Positions 1 to 8,594 of a DNA stretch of 64,000 nt are shown in pieces. The position numbers were made by a program, and so were the translations under genes. Numbering within the stretch: the stretch's first letter is position 1; every line of letters begins with the position of its first letter. The DNA lies in contig NZ_FOXL01000011.1 in NCBI RefSeq assembly GCF_900115705.1, forward strand, positions 22,886 to 86,885. Reading direction: 5' to 3'. The notes under the pieces are model-generated. The model ran no database searches. It worked only from the letters and a program-made list of their open reading frames with translations, and was not told the origin of the DNA. The stretch comes from Frateuria terrea (lineage in GTDB: Bacteria; Pseudomonadota; Gammaproteobacteria; Xanthomonadales; Rhodanobacteraceae).

Positions 1-236
1 TCTCCGGCCATGCGATCCCGGGTCTGGCCGACGCGTTGCAGCTGTGCCAGGCGCTGCACCGCAGTTGCCCGCACATGTTGTGCATAGGGTGGGACCTGTG
101 CATCGACGAGCAGGAACGACCGCGGCTGCTGGAATGGAACGCCCGCTACAACGGCATCAAGTTTCCCGAGGCGACCGCCGGCCCGTGCTTTCGCGGGCTG
201 GGCTGGGAGCAGCTGTGGAAGCTGGCTGCGGCCTAG
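1..236 (+). CDS. C-terminal end of an ATP-grasp protein (sugar-transfer associated type), partial
   Basis: The frame is open from the left edge and ends at TAG, giving the last 77 residues of a longer protein. The stretch IGWDLCIDEQERPRLLEWNA matches the end of ATP-grasp domains, where an acidic residue and an E-x-N motif bind the Mg-ATP. The spacing resembles the sugar-transfer associated ATP-grasp family found in capsule and exopolysaccharide loci. That would fit the neighbouring acyltransferase, which is convergent and so not in the same operon. The N-terminal part and the substrate cannot be seen. Confidence 0.7.
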   Translation, partial: SGHAIPGLADALQLCQALHRSCPHMLCIGWDLCIDEQERPRLLEWNARYNGIKFPEATAGPCFRGLGWEQLWKLAAA

Positions 237-240
237 CCAG

Positions 241-259
241 CACGCCGGTCACCGGCGTG
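241..259. terminator. Hairpin between convergent genes
   Basis: CACGCCGG and CCGGCGTG form a perfect 8-bp stem around a 3-nt loop, 5 nt after the ATP-grasp stop codon and before the end of the opposing acyltransferase gene. There is no T-run, so it is a probable but non-canonical terminator that could serve both strands. Confidence 0.45.
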
Positions 260-321
260 CCGCTCGCCAGGCCATAGCGGCCGATGGCAATCGTCGCTCG
301 ATGTCGATGCAAGCCGACGGT

Positions 322-2313
322 TTACGGGGCAGCAGCCGCCGTGGCGCTGTCCGGTTGGCCCACCGCATCGCTGAATGCGCTGCTGACCAGTTTCGATCCG
401 GTCACCGTGAGGTGCTGCTCGTCGCGATAGAGCGCATGCCCATTCAACACGATGCTGCAGTGCTTTCCGCTGCACAGCGCCTTGTGCGGATCGATCAGTT
501 CCACCCCAGTCTGCGCGGCGACCTTCTGCAGGATCGCAAGATCGGGCGCATCGTCGACGAGCTCGGTCGTATTGGCGTAGGCGCAGCCGTTCGCGTCGTG
601 GCGTCCGTTGATCCAGGCGCGCAGCCGGCTGGAACACGCAGCCATGCGCTTGAGCGGGAGAAAGTCCATGTAAGGCACGTCGCGTACGATCACCACCCGT
701 TTGCCTTTCTGCTGGAAGGCGCGCACCGCCGCCAGCAAGCCGCGTTCGAACAGCTCGTAGGGAGAGCCGCTCGGGCCGCGGGTGGCCGTATAGGAGCCAT
801 CGAGCGTGCCTGTCCACCAGGCGCCGGCGATGACGACCGTATCGACGCGCGGGTCGTTTTCCACGAGTTTCAGTACGCGCTGGTCGAACAACGCACAGGC
901 GGTGAAGTGGCTGGGCTTGGAGTAGGTCACCCGGCTGACCCCGACCAGGAACGGGCACGCCGACTTGGTCATCTGCATCACGCGCATGCCGGCTTTCGCA
1001 GCCAGCACCCGCAGGCCCGGCCCAAGCGCAGCGGCATGGCTATCGCCCACCAGGGCCAGCACGGGACCGTCGGTCTTCGGATAGCACGGCTCGACGAGCT
1101 TGGGGTGCGATCCCATGGGCAGGCACGGGTCGTTCGGGTTCTTCGCCGTCTCCACCAGGAAACTGCGTGACCAGCGCTGGGGAAGGCCGCCCGTGGCCAG
1201 TGCCGAGGTGGCGCACACCGCAAGCACGGCCATCGCCCCGGCATAGCGCAACAGCGAGACCCGCGGGCTCGTCCGGCTGCGCCGGAACGTCTGCTCGACA
1301 TACCGGTAGCTCAACCACGAAAGGCAGAACACGCCAACCAGCAGGACCAGCCGCAGCGCCAGCGACGGCTCGTGCACGGACACCATGTTGGTCATGCTGA
1401 TCACTGGCCAATGCCACAGGTACAGCGAGTAGGAAATCAGCCCCACGAAACGCACCGCGGGCAGGCTCAGCAGGCACCGGTTGATGAAGGAGGTACTGCT
1501 GCCCAGCAACAGCACCGTTCCCAGCACCGGCACGGCCATGTAGGGCACCGGGGTATCCGAGCGATAGGTGAGGGTCGGCACCAGGATCAGCAGCAGGCCG
1601 GCGGCCGCGCGCGCCTCGGCGCCCCAGCCGCTGCCGCTACCGCTACCGCTTTCGCCGGGGCGCTGGTTTCGATGGATCGCCACCACCCCGAGCAGCACCC
1701 CGGCGCCCAGCTCCCACGCACGGGTGGGCAGCATGTAGAACACGCCCGCGGGCGTAAAGAGCATGCCCACGCATGCCAGGACGAACGAAGCGACGAGGAG
1801 ACCGGCGAGCGACCACAGGCGCCAGCGCAGCGGCCAGCGCCGCAGGAACAGCAGCACCACCGGCACCAGCAGGTAGAACTGTTCCTCGACGCCGAGCGAC
1901 CAGGTCATCAGCAGCGGGTTGAGCTGGGCGTTCGGGCGGAAGTAGCCCATGCTGCGCCACAGTTCGATGTTCGATACGGAGAACACGCTCGCCACGGCCG
2001 TCGCGCTGAAGTTGCGCATCTCCGTGGGCGTGGCCATGACCAGCATGACCAGGTAGCTGACCGCCAGCACGACCAGCAGCGCCGGGAGGATGCGGCGCGC
2101 GCGGCGCGTATAGAACTTGAGGTAGGAAAACCGGCCGGCCTGCGCGTCCTCGTAGATCAGGCTGCCGATGAGAAAGCCGGATATGACGAAGAAGACGTCG
2201 ACCCCGACGTAGCCCCCCGAGGTCCCGAAGCCGAAGTGGTAGGCGATGACCGCCAGCACGGCCAGCGCGCGGATCCCATCGATATCGCAGCGATACCCTT
2301 TGAGCGCTTCCAT
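322..2313 (-). CDS. Acyltransferase 3 (OafA/YrhL type) with C-terminal SGNH domain
   Basis: A 663-residue inner-membrane protein. The N-terminal half carries the acyltransferase-3 signature: DIDGIRALAVLAVIAYH near the start, GVDVFFVISGFLIG, the TRRARRILPAL segment and SLGVEEQFYLL, with about ten hydrophobic segments. The last third is a periplasmic SGNH-hydrolase-like domain with GDSHAAA (block I) and DEQHLT (block V Asp/His). Such proteins move acyl groups, usually acetyl, onto surface polysaccharides or peptidoglycan. The start is the ATG 7 nt after GGGGAG; a longer frame to 2379 lacks a ribosome-binding site. A paralogue of the same architecture lies at 22434-24452. The acceptor glycan is unknown. 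Confidence 0.9.
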   Translation of the reverse strand: MEALKGYRCDIDGIRALAVLAVIAYHFGFGTSGGYVGVDVFFVISGFLIGSLIYEDAQAGRFSYLKFYTRRARRILPALLVVLAVSYLVMLVMATPTEMRNFSATAVASVFSVSNIELWRSMGYFRPNAQLNPLLMTWSLGVEEQFYLLVPVVLLFLRRWPLRWRLWSLAGLLVASFVLACVGMLFTPAGVFYMLPTRAWELGAGVLLGVVAIHRNQRPGESGSGSGSGWGAEARAAAGLLLILVPTLTYRSDTPVPYMAVPVLGTVLLLGSSTSFINRCLLSLPAVRFVGLISYSLYLWHWPVISMTNMVSVHEPSLALRLVLLVGVFCLSWLSYRYVEQTFRRSRTSPRVSLLRYAGAMAVLAVCATSALATGGLPQRWSRSFLVETAKNPNDPCLPMGSHPKLVEPCYPKTDGPVLALVGDSHAAALGPGLRVLAAKAGMRVMQMTKSACPFLVGVSRVTYSKPSHFTACALFDQRVLKLVENDPRVDTVVIAGAWWTGTLDGSYTATRGPSGSPYELFERGLLAAVRAFQQKGKRVVIVRDVPYMDFLPLKRMAACSSRLRAWINGRHDANGCAYANTTELVDDAPDLAILQKVAAQTGVELIDPHKALCSGKHCSIVLNGHALYRDEQHLTVTGSKLVSSAFSDAVGQPDSATAAAAP

Positions 2314-2676
2314 GGTCGCTCCCCATTCCATGAGCCCTGCACCTGCAACGCATCCCGATGGTGCGGGGGCTCGAGACAATCAGGCGGGCGGACCGTTGCA
2401 CGCGAGTTGTGCAACGGTCGTGAATTTGCAATCAACGTTTGGTGGGCGAGAGCGGGAATTTCGATGAATAACGCACAGCTCCGGACACCGGAGAACGGCG
2501 ACCGATCCGTGTGTCGATTCCCGTCGTCGCCGCTCGTCGGTGTCAGGAAGACGCCGGCCGGCGCCTTCCTCATCCACGTGCATGCGGTAGCCCCTGGAAG
2601 ACTGGCATCCTGCCGCACCCGCCATCGCGGGCGGCGCAAGTCAGGCTTCTGTGGTTTGCCTTCGAAGGAGAACGCC
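2314..2676. other. Intergenic region with one strong inverted repeat
   Basis: This 363-bp spacer lies between the divergent acyltransferase and DUF1428 genes and should hold both promoters. Its one clear element is the inverted repeat at 2391-2419. Open frames across it look like GC-bias shadows. Confidence 0.6.
2391..2419. repeat. Perfect 11-bp inverted repeat, 7-nt spacer
   Basis: GACCGTTGCAC and GTGCAACGGTC are perfect inverse complements separated by 7 nt. The repeat lies 78 bp upstream of the acyltransferase start. It could be a regulator-binding site or a leader hairpin on the acyltransferase transcript. No T-run follows on either side. Confidence 0.7.
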
Positions 2677-3030
2677 ATGGCTTACATCGACGGGTTCGTC
2701 ATCGCCGTGCCCACGGCCAACAAGCAGCAGTTCATCGACCACGCCAAGCATTTCGACCAGATGTTTCTCGAGTTCGGCGCGACCCGCATCTGCGAGTGCT
2801 GGGGCGACGACGTGCCCGAGGGCAAGCTCACCGACTTCCGACGCGCCGTGCAGGCCACGGCGGAGGAGACGGTGGCCTTCTCATGGATCGAATGGCCGGA
2901 CAAGGCCACCCGCGACGCCGGCATGAAGAAGATCATGGACGACCCGCGCGTTGGTCCCGACACCCCGATGCCATTCGACGGCAAGCGGATGATCTTCGGC
3001 GGCTTCGTCCCGGTCGTGTCGCTCGGCTAG
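2677..3030 (+). CDS. DUF1428 family protein (YbaA-like)
   Basis: A 117-residue soluble protein beginning MAYIDGFVIAVP, with the family's usual length and conserved elements (ICECWGDDVPEGKLTDF, FSWIEWPDKATRDAG, MPFDGKRMIFGGF). DUF1428 proteins have a ferredoxin-like alpha/beta-barrel dimer fold of unknown function and often occur with VOC, YciI and SRPBCC genes. AAGGAG precedes the ATG by 6 nt and fixes the start. It is monocistronic, and the next gene is convergent. Confidence 0.9.
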   Translation: MAYIDGFVIAVPTANKQQFIDHAKHFDQMFLEFGATRICECWGDDVPEGKLTDFRRAVQATAEETVAFSWIEWPDKATRDAGMKKIMDDPRVGPDTPMPFDGKRMIFGGFVPVVSLG

Positions 3031-3225
3031 ACGGTCGCGTTCGCCGCGGCGGGCCAGCTGGCCCCGCCGCGGTGTTCATCCAGCGCGCTAGCCGTCCGGC
3101 TCGCGGGAGCTCCGCGTCCGCGACCCGGACGCCGGTGCCGCCGGCAAGGCGATGGCCGCCAAGAAGAACACCCGGAAGGCGATGGTGCTGAGCCGGCTGC
3201 CGGTGATCGACGCGGGCCGCGGCGC

Positions 3226-3849
3226 CTATGGCGTGGCGCCGCGGTCGCCGAGCGCGCCCTCGATCCGCCGGTCGGGCACCAGCCACATCACGGCGACCGC
3301 CGCGTACAGCGCCTGCGCGATCCAGGCAGCCCAGAGGGTGGACACGATGCCCAGCGCATACACCACGGGCGACAGCTTGCCCTTCCAGTCGCTGCCGATC
3401 GCGCGCCGGAGCACGGAGGCCCCGCCCTGCAGGCCGATCAGCGTCCGCTGCAGCAGCCAATACGCCAGCGCCGCCATCAGCAGCACGACGCCGTAGGCGG
3501 CGGTGGGCGCCGCGGCGAAATGGTTTTCGCCCATCCAGGCGGTGGCGAACGGAAACAGCGAAAGCCAGAACAGCAGGTGCAGATTCGCCCACAGCGCAGC
3601 GCCGGAGACGCGGCGGCACGCCGCGAGCATGTGGTGGTGATTGTTCCAGTAGATCCCCACGTAGACGAAGCTCAGCACGTAACTGAGCAGCACCGGCAGC
3701 AGGGGTGCGAGCGCCGCCGGCGTGCTGCCGTGCGGCACCTTCAACTCCAGCACCATGATGGTGATGATGATGGCGATCACGCCGTCGCTGAAGGCTTCCA
3801 GCCGTCCCTTGCCCATCATGACTGCAGCCGTGATGTGGTCGATGCGCAT
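3226..3849 (-). CDS. TMEM175-like potassium channel family (DUF1211) membrane protein
   Basis: About 207 residues with several hydrophobic segments. The motif RLEAFSDGVIAIIITIMVLE contains the FSDG-x-x-AI signature of bacterial TMEM175 proteins, which form tetrameric K+ channels with a hydrophobic gate. YWNNHHHMLAACRRV follows in the next segment, as in the family. The start is uncertain: ATG at 3849 gives MRIDHITAAVMMGKG, while internal ATGs at 3819/3816 place the start just before the first helix. None has a good ribosome-binding site. The reading frame extends further upstream without family similarity. Confidence 0.88.
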   Translation of the reverse strand: MRIDHITAAVMMGKGRLEAFSDGVIAIIITIMVLELKVPHGSTPAALAPLLPVLLSYVLSFVYVGIYWNNHHHMLAACRRVSGAALWANLHLLFWLSLFPFATAWMGENHFAAAPTAAYGVVLLMAALAYWLLQRTLIGLQGGASVLRRAIGSDWKGKLSPVVYALGIVSTLWAAWIAQALYAAVAVMWLVPDRRIEGALGDRGATP

Positions 3850-4030
3850 GCTTCCATGCCCCAAGCATGCGCTGGCCGGCGTCGGTGCGGAAGGGTGCTG
3901 GCGTTCATCCCTGCCCTCGCAAAAGACGATCGGCGCGACTTTACCAAGAAGCCGCCGTAACGCGCCTTCGTATGCGGCATGTCCTGCGGGCGCCCCGCCG
4001 ATACCCTTGCCTACGGGACACGCCCCCAAA

Positions 4031-4050
4031 AAGTAACCTAAAGGTTGCTT
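4031..4050. promoter_or_regulatory. Candidate ArsR operator upstream of the SRPBCC-arsR pair
   Basis: AAGTAACCT-AA-AGGTTGCTT is a near-perfect palindrome with one mismatch between the 9-nt arms. It lies 47 bp upstream of the SRPBCC start and directly before a T-rich stretch. Its position and size suit an autoregulatory site for the ArsR protein encoded second in the operon. This is inference from position and symmetry. Confidence 0.55.
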
Positions 4051-4096
4051 TTTTGCAGCCATCGGCCCAACCTGACATGCAACCAGGAGGTGGCAT

Positions 4097-4552
4097 ATGA
4101 ACGACCGCATCGAAAAGCGCATCACGTTGAAGGCCCCGGTGTCGCGCGTATGGCGCGCCCTGACCGAGTACGAGCAGTTCGGCGCCTGGTTCCAGGTGAA
4201 GCTGCAAGCACCGTTCGAACCCGGCGAGGAAGCCGTCGGCCGCATCACCCACCCCGGCTACGAACACGTCACCTGGCGCGCGGTGGTACGGCAGATGGTG
4301 CCCGAGCGCCTGTTCTCGCTGAGCTGGCACCCGTATGCCGTGGAGGCGGACGTGGACTACTCCGACGAGCCGCAGACGCTGATCGAGTTCCGCCTCGAAC
4401 CGCACGGCGGGGGCACGCTGCTGATCCTGACCGAGTCCGGCTTCGAGCGCATTCCGGCCGACCGCCGGGACGAGGCCTTCCGCATGAATGAGGGTGGCTG
4501 GACCCAGCAGATGGAAAACATCCGCCGCTACGTCGAGGAGACCGCGCCTTGA
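4097..4552 (+). CDS. SRPBCC (AHSA1-type) domain protein
   Basis: A 151-residue single-domain protein of the START/Bet v1-like superfamily, with the typical opening (IEKRITLKAPVSRVWRALTEYEQFGAWFQ) and a C-terminal helix ending ENIRRYVEE. These proteins bind small hydrophobic ligands; the bacterial stand-alone types are rarely characterised. AGGAGG precedes the ATG by 7 nt. The stop overlaps the TTG start of the ArsR gene, so the two are translationally coupled. A similar pair in opposite gene order occurs at 42767-43623. Confidence 0.92.
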   Translation: MNDRIEKRITLKAPVSRVWRALTEYEQFGAWFQVKLQAPFEPGEEAVGRITHPGYEHVTWRAVVRQMVPERLFSLSWHPYAVEADVDYSDEPQTLIEFRLEPHGGGTLLILTESGFERIPADRRDEAFRMNEGGWTQQMENIRRYVEETAP

Positions 4553-4896
4553 TCGCGCGGGCTCGCCCGCGCCCGCCGCCGACGCCGGCGCGCGCCGCCG
4601 TAGTGTTCGCCGCGCTGGGCGATCCAACGCGGCTCGCGCTGGTCAACCGCCTCAGCGACGGCTCGCGCCGCTCCATCGCCCAGCTCAGCGCAGGCCATCC
4701 GGTGACGCGGCAGGCGATCACCAAGCACCTGCGCGTCCTCGAAGACGCACGCATCGTGCGGCAGGAGCGCGCCGGCCGCGAACGGCTGTACGCACTGGAA
4801 CCGGCGCCCATCGGGGAACTGCGCCGCTACATCGACTGGGTTTCCGGCCAGTGGGACGCGCGGCTGGCCCGGCTCAAGGCGCTGGTGGAGAAGTAG
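4549..4896 (+). CDS. ArsR-family transcriptional regulator
   Basis: A 115-residue winged-helix repressor. VFAALGDPTRLALVNRL is the classic ArsR opening and ITKHLRVLEDARIV the recognition helix region. The metal-binding ELCVCD motif of arsenic or cadmium sensors is absent, so this is a non-metal subtype of the kind usually paired with SRPBCC genes. The start is a TTG inside the upstream stop (TTGA overlap). It probably represses its own operon through the palindrome at 4031-4050. Confidence 0.92.
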   Translation: MIARARPRPPPTPARAAVVFAALGDPTRLALVNRLSDGSRRSIAQLSAGHPVTRQAITKHLRVLEDARIVRQERAGRERLYALEPAPIGELRRYIDWVSGQWDARLARLKALVEK

Positions 4897-5276
4897 CGGG
4901 CACGCTGCCCGACCGGTACGCCACTGGGGGGCTCCAGTGGAGCTGGCTTGGAAGTGCCGGAACGTACAAGCGGGTCGATCGCGCGGCGGGTGGCAAGCGC
5001 CTGCCTGCCTGCCAGGCGCCTGCCTTTTCGCACCCGCGTCCGGATCGGGGCGTGACGGAAACTCTTGCGCTTTTAGACGGGCCTGTCATCGCCAATGAGC
5101 GATCCTGTCGTACCGTCGGGCGCTCGCCGGATAGACGTCCAAACGCGCACACCCCGTTGCCCGCCGTGCGGCCAGGTGGCCGGTGTGCCCGCACGAAATT
5201 GCCCGGCATCGGGCCCGGCGGATGACCAGGACAACCCACGCAAGGCAGCGGCCGGTCCGACCCCGAGGAGGCGCAG
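4897..5276. other. Intergenic region upstream of the stress operon
   Basis: This 380-bp spacer has no credible gene. A short hairpin (CGGGCA/TGCCCG) right after the ArsR stop may end that transcript. The promoter of the following three-gene operon must lie here, but I could not identify a convincing -35/-10 pair. Confidence 0.5.
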
Positions 5277-5990
5277 ATGAACACACCCCAGGACAGCAGC
5301 TATCGTCCGTCCGCCCGCGACAAGGCCACGGGCTCGCCGGGCCCCACGCACGCGCACGGCGGCGCCGACGATCTCGCCGACAAGGCGCGAGCCGAAGGCC
5401 AGGAACAGGTACAGCACTACCGCAACGTGGCCGCCGACAAGGTCGATACGCTTGCCGACAGCGTGAAGGCGGCGGCAGCAGAGATGCGCGACGACGACGT
5501 CGCGCAGTTGTCGGGGCAGGTGTCCGCCATGGCCCTAAGCCTGCGCCGCCTGTCCGACGGATTGCGCGAAAAGAGCGCCGACCAGATCCTGCACGACGTA
5601 CGGCGCGTGGCGCGCGAGAACCCGACCTTGTTCATCGCCGGCAGCATTGCGATCGGCTTCGGCATCGCCCGTTTCGCGCGCGCCTCGGCGCCGCAGGAAA
5701 CAGCCAGCGATGAGCGCTTGCCCACGAGCACGCACGCGGCACACACCCGCTGGACCGGCGACGACTCGGCCGTGCCGGGCACCACCGCGCGGCCCGCCAC
5801 TGGCAATGAGACCATCGACACCACCGCACCCGATGGGCTGGCCGGTGCCGTTGCCGCCTCGCCGGGGCCGTCCGCTTCCACCGCCGACGCCATTTCCGCT
5901 CGCGCCGGGGCCGCCGCGAGCGACGCGACTGCCGGCCGAACCGACGTGCCCTCGTCCACCGAGACTTTCAGCGGGAGCAAGCAACCATGA
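5277..5990 (+). CDS. YqjD/ElaB-like membrane-anchored stress protein
   Basis: A 237-residue protein. A helical, alanine-rich N-terminal part (residues about 30-110) is followed by one membrane segment (TLFIAGSIAIGFGIARFARA, about 120-139). The remaining 100 residues are low-complexity and rich in Ala, Thr, Ser and Pro. Helix-plus-anchor organisation recalls the YqjD/ElaB proteins that tether ribosomes or stress factors to the inner membrane; sequence identity is not obvious. GAGGAGG lies 5 nt before the ATG. The stop overlaps the next start (ATGA), so it heads a three-gene operon with a YqjE-like and a DUF3618 protein. Confidence 0.75.
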   Translation: MNTPQDSSYRPSARDKATGSPGPTHAHGGADDLADKARAEGQEQVQHYRNVAADKVDTLADSVKAAAAEMRDDDVAQLSGQVSAMALSLRRLSDGLREKSADQILHDVRRVARENPTLFIAGSIAIGFGIARFARASAPQETASDERLPTSTHAAHTRWTGDDSAVPGTTARPATGNETIDTTAPDGLAGAVAASPGPSASTADAISARAGAAASDATAGRTDVPSSTETFSGSKQP

Positions 5991-6436
5991 GCAAGTCGTA
6001 CGAACAACCGCAAAACTTCGACGGCCGGCCTCTGCGGGCCGTGTCCTCCACGCGCGAGGACGACAACTCCATCGGCGGTCTTCTCCGGCAACTGGCGCAC
6101 GAGATCCCGATGCTGTTCACCAAAGAGCTCGCGCTGGCCAAGGCCGAGATGCGCGAGAACCTGCGTGCCACCAAGGCCGGCGTCGCAGCCGTGGCCACCG
6201 GCGGCGCGGTGATGCTGGCCGGGTTGGTGATCCTCCTGATGGCTGGCGTGTACGGCCTGGCCACCGTGCTGCCTGCGTGGCTGTCCGCGCTGATCGTCGG
6301 CGCGGCCGCCTTGATCGTGGGCTGGATCATGGTCAGCGCCGGCAAGAAGCAGTTCGAGCCCGGGTCGCTCAAGCCCGACCACACCCTCCATTCACTGCAC
6401 AAGGATGCCGACGCCATCCGCGGGAGGACGCCATGA
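5987..6436 (+). CDS. Phage-holin superfamily / YqjE-like membrane protein
   Basis: A 149-residue protein. A cytoplasmic helix (LLRQLAHEIPMLFTKELALAKAEMRENL) precedes two membrane segments at about 66-89 and 94-118. This is the layout of the Actinobacterial holin-like/YqjE family (PF07332), whose members are chromosomal stress proteins rather than phage lysis proteins. It overlaps both neighbours by 4 bp. Membership in the triad with a YqjD-like and a DUF3618 protein is typical of proteobacterial envelope-stress operons. Confidence 0.85.
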   Translation: MSKSYEQPQNFDGRPLRAVSSTREDDNSIGGLLRQLAHEIPMLFTKELALAKAEMRENLRATKAGVAAVATGGAVMLAGLVILLMAGVYGLATVLPAWLSALIVGAAALIVGWIMVSAGKKQFEPGSLKPDHTLHSLHKDADAIRGRTP

Positions 6437-7164
6437 GCACCGCCGATCGTATCGAGGCCGAATCGCACAAGGATCCCGCGCGCCTGGAGCGCGAGATCGA
6501 CCAGCAGCGTGCGGACATCAACCACATCGTCGATGCGCTGGAGAACAAGCTCTCGCCGGGGCAGCTGTTCGACCGCATGGTGCACTTCGGCAAAGGCAAC
6601 GGGCGCGAGTTCGCGCTGAACGTGGGCAACGCGGTGAAGGCCAATCCGGTGCCGGCGCTGCTGGCCTCCGTCGGACTGCTCTGGCTCTACGCCAGCCGCA
6701 ACGAGCCGGCGCCGACGCCCGGCATCGACCGCGGCGGTTGGAGCGGCGCGGACAGCGGCGATGGACAGGGCATGATGGATCGTGCACGCGAGCTGGGCGC
6801 GGAGGTCTCCGATACCGCGTCGGGCACGTGGAGCCAGGCCAGTTCCCGTGTCGCCGATGCCGCCTCGCGGATGGCCGACACCGCGCACGGAGCCCGCGAT
6901 TCGCTGCTGCAGCAGAAGGACCGCGCCGTGCAGGGCTACAACCACCTGCTGCACGACAACCCGCTGGCGCTGGGTGCCATCGGCATCGCCGTCGGCGCCC
7001 TGCTCGGCGCCGCGTTGCCGGCGACCGAGCCGGAGAACCGCCTGATGGGCAAGGCCAGCGATCAGCTCGCCGACCAGGCCAGGGAGGCGGTGCACAGCGG
7101 CACCGACAAGGCGCGCGACATCGTGCAGGACATGGGCGAGCCAGGGAATCCGGTGCGCCACTGA
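6433..7164 (+). CDS. DUF3618 domain protein with two membrane segments
   Basis: A 243-residue protein. The N-terminal DUF3618 motif (ARLEREIDQQRADINHIVDALENKLSP) is followed by a membrane segment (PALLASVGLLWLYA). A helical region with repeated AxxxAxR heptads and a second segment (PLALGAIGIAVGALLGAALP) come next. GGGAGG lies 6 nt before the ATG, which overlaps the previous stop. The amphipathic repeats resemble LEA or apolipoprotein-like stress proteins. Function in the family is unknown; a role in membrane stabilisation is inference. Confidence 0.82.
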   Translation: MSTADRIEAESHKDPARLEREIDQQRADINHIVDALENKLSPGQLFDRMVHFGKGNGREFALNVGNAVKANPVPALLASVGLLWLYASRNEPAPTPGIDRGGWSGADSGDGQGMMDRARELGAEVSDTASGTWSQASSRVADAASRMADTAHGARDSLLQQKDRAVQGYNHLLHDNPLALGAIGIAVGALLGAALPATEPENRLMGKASDQLADQAREAVHSGTDKARDIVQDMGEPGNPVRH

Positions 7165-7379
7165 GGTCCGTTCACTTGAGGCAGGAGATGGGTCGGGGGT
7201 CCGGTGTCGCCTTACGCCTCGCTCCGGCCCGAACCCTCCCCCGCCTGTCCGCACCCCTCTCCGGAAGGGAGGGGGCTCGGTCTTGCGGTTTGAGGGACGC
7301 TTCGACTTCGGCCTGTGGCCTAACCTCAGCGAACGGTCGATAGCGCACCTGGCCGTTGAGTCCTGGCGCGCCCGCCCGG

Positions 7380-8492
7380 TCAGTGCAGCCCTTCCCAGAT
7401 GGCATCCACCAGCTCGCCATCGGGATCGAGGGTCTGCTCCCAGTACATCAGGCCACCGAGCTTGTGCTTTTTCACGTAGGCGGTCTTCGCCTTGATCGAG
7501 CGCGGGTCGTCGTAGGTGATGAAGGCACGCGTGTCCGGGTTCCACAGCCAGGGCGCGCGGGCCTTCGCGTCCCAGTGGCGCACGAAGCCGGCGTGGCCGA
7601 GGTAGTCGCGCTTGAGCAGCGGCCACGGGTGCTCGCCCTGGTAGAGGCCATAGGGCTGGTAGAGACCGTCGTGAGCCGCCTGCACGTCGTCGAACTCGCG
7701 TCCATAGAACGCGACGCCGAGCAGCAACTTGCCCGCCGGCACGCCGGCGGCGCGGAACTGGCGGACCGCGCCATCCCCGCTGCGTGCATCGCCCGGTGCC
7801 AGGCGCGAGCGGTACAGCCCGGTATGGTGGCCGGTGGCGGGCGTCATGCGGTTGACGAAGTCGTAGGTCATCAGGTTGAACCAATCCACCAGCGGCGCCA
7901 CCGCGGCGATGTCGATGCCATCCACGAAGGGGCCGTCGGCCACGGCGATGCTGATCGCGTAGTGCCGGCCGACCTTCTTCGACTCGGCGTCGAGCGCCTT
8001 GCGCAGTGCCTTCAGCAGCAGGGTGAAGTTGGCGCGGTCGGCCGGGCTGGACGCGATGCCCGATTCGCTGTGGCCGGGATATTCCCAGTCCACGTCCAGT
8101 CCGTCGGCTCCGCGCGAGGCGACCAGGCCTGCCGCGCTCTGCGCGAAGGCTTCGCGGCCGTCGGCGCTCGCGGCCGCCTCGGAGAAGCCGCCCGCGGTCC
8201 AGCCGCCGACCGCGATCATCACCTTGAGCGACGGCTTGGTCCGCTTGAGCGCCAGGACGCGCTCGAGTCGCGGCTCCGCCTTGGCGGCCACGACGACCCG
8301 TCCCTGCTCCAGGTGCGCAAAGGCGAAGATAAGTGTGTCGATCCGATCGAGCGTGCGCGCGTCGGTGGCGTTCCAGTCGCTGGCGTAACCCACCACGCGG
8401 TAGTGCCCTGCCCTGGCGGCGGCAGCCGTGGCGGCGAGCAGGCAGGCGAGCAGGCAGGCGAGCAGGACGAGGGCATGCTTGGGTAACGCCAT
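7380..8492 (-). CDS. Secreted glycoside hydrolase family 18 (chitinase-like)
   Basis: A 370-residue enzyme with a signal peptide (residues 1 to about 26) and a GH18 barrel. DGLDVDWEYPG (130-140) carries the catalytic D-x-x-D-x-D-x-E with Glu137 as proton donor, AVGGW (94-98) is the conserved SxGG strand, and MTYDF and YWEQTLD are typical later barrel motifs. It would cleave chitin or related beta-1,4-GlcNAc polymers outside the cytoplasm. GAGGA lies about 9 nt before the ATG; an upstream start at 8525 is less likely. A 12-bp tandem repeat encodes part of the signal peptide. No chitin-binding module is present. Confidence 0.93.
   Translation of the reverse strand: MALPKHALVLLACLLACLLAATAAAARAGHYRVVGYASDWNATDARTLDRIDTLIFAFAHLEQGRVVVAAKAEPRLERVLALKRTKPSLKVMIAVGGWTAGGFSEAAASADGREAFAQSAAGLVASRGADGLDVDWEYPGHSESGIASSPADRANFTLLLKALRKALDAESKKVGRHYAISIAVADGPFVDGIDIAAVAPLVDWFNLMTYDFVNRMTPATGHHTGLYRSRLAPGDARSGDGAVRQFRAAGVPAGKLLLGVAFYGREFDDVQAAHDGLYQPYGLYQGEHPWPLLKRDYLGHAGFVRHWDAKARAPWLWNPDTRAFITYDDPRSIKAKTAYVKKHKLGGLMYWEQTLDPDGELVDAIWEGLH
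8434..8469. repeat. Three tandem 12-bp units inside the chitinase signal peptide
   Basis: GCGAGCAGGCAG occurs twice exactly and a third time with two changes, encoding the repeated Leu-Ala-Cys-Leu of the hydrophobic core. A multiple of three, it can change in length without breaking the frame. Confidence 0.8.
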
Positions 8493-8594
8493 GGCAAGGG
8501 TTCCTCGATGGCCGCGGGCCAGCATGCCATGCCTTGCTTGGCCGATGGACGAAGGATGCGCAAGGCCGCCGATGGGCGGCCTCCGCGTTTCACC

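Noticed and set aside
5987..6436. Holin-family call as evidence of a prophage
   Set aside because: The gene sits in a chromosomal stress triad with YqjD-like and DUF3618 genes; no phage genes are present.
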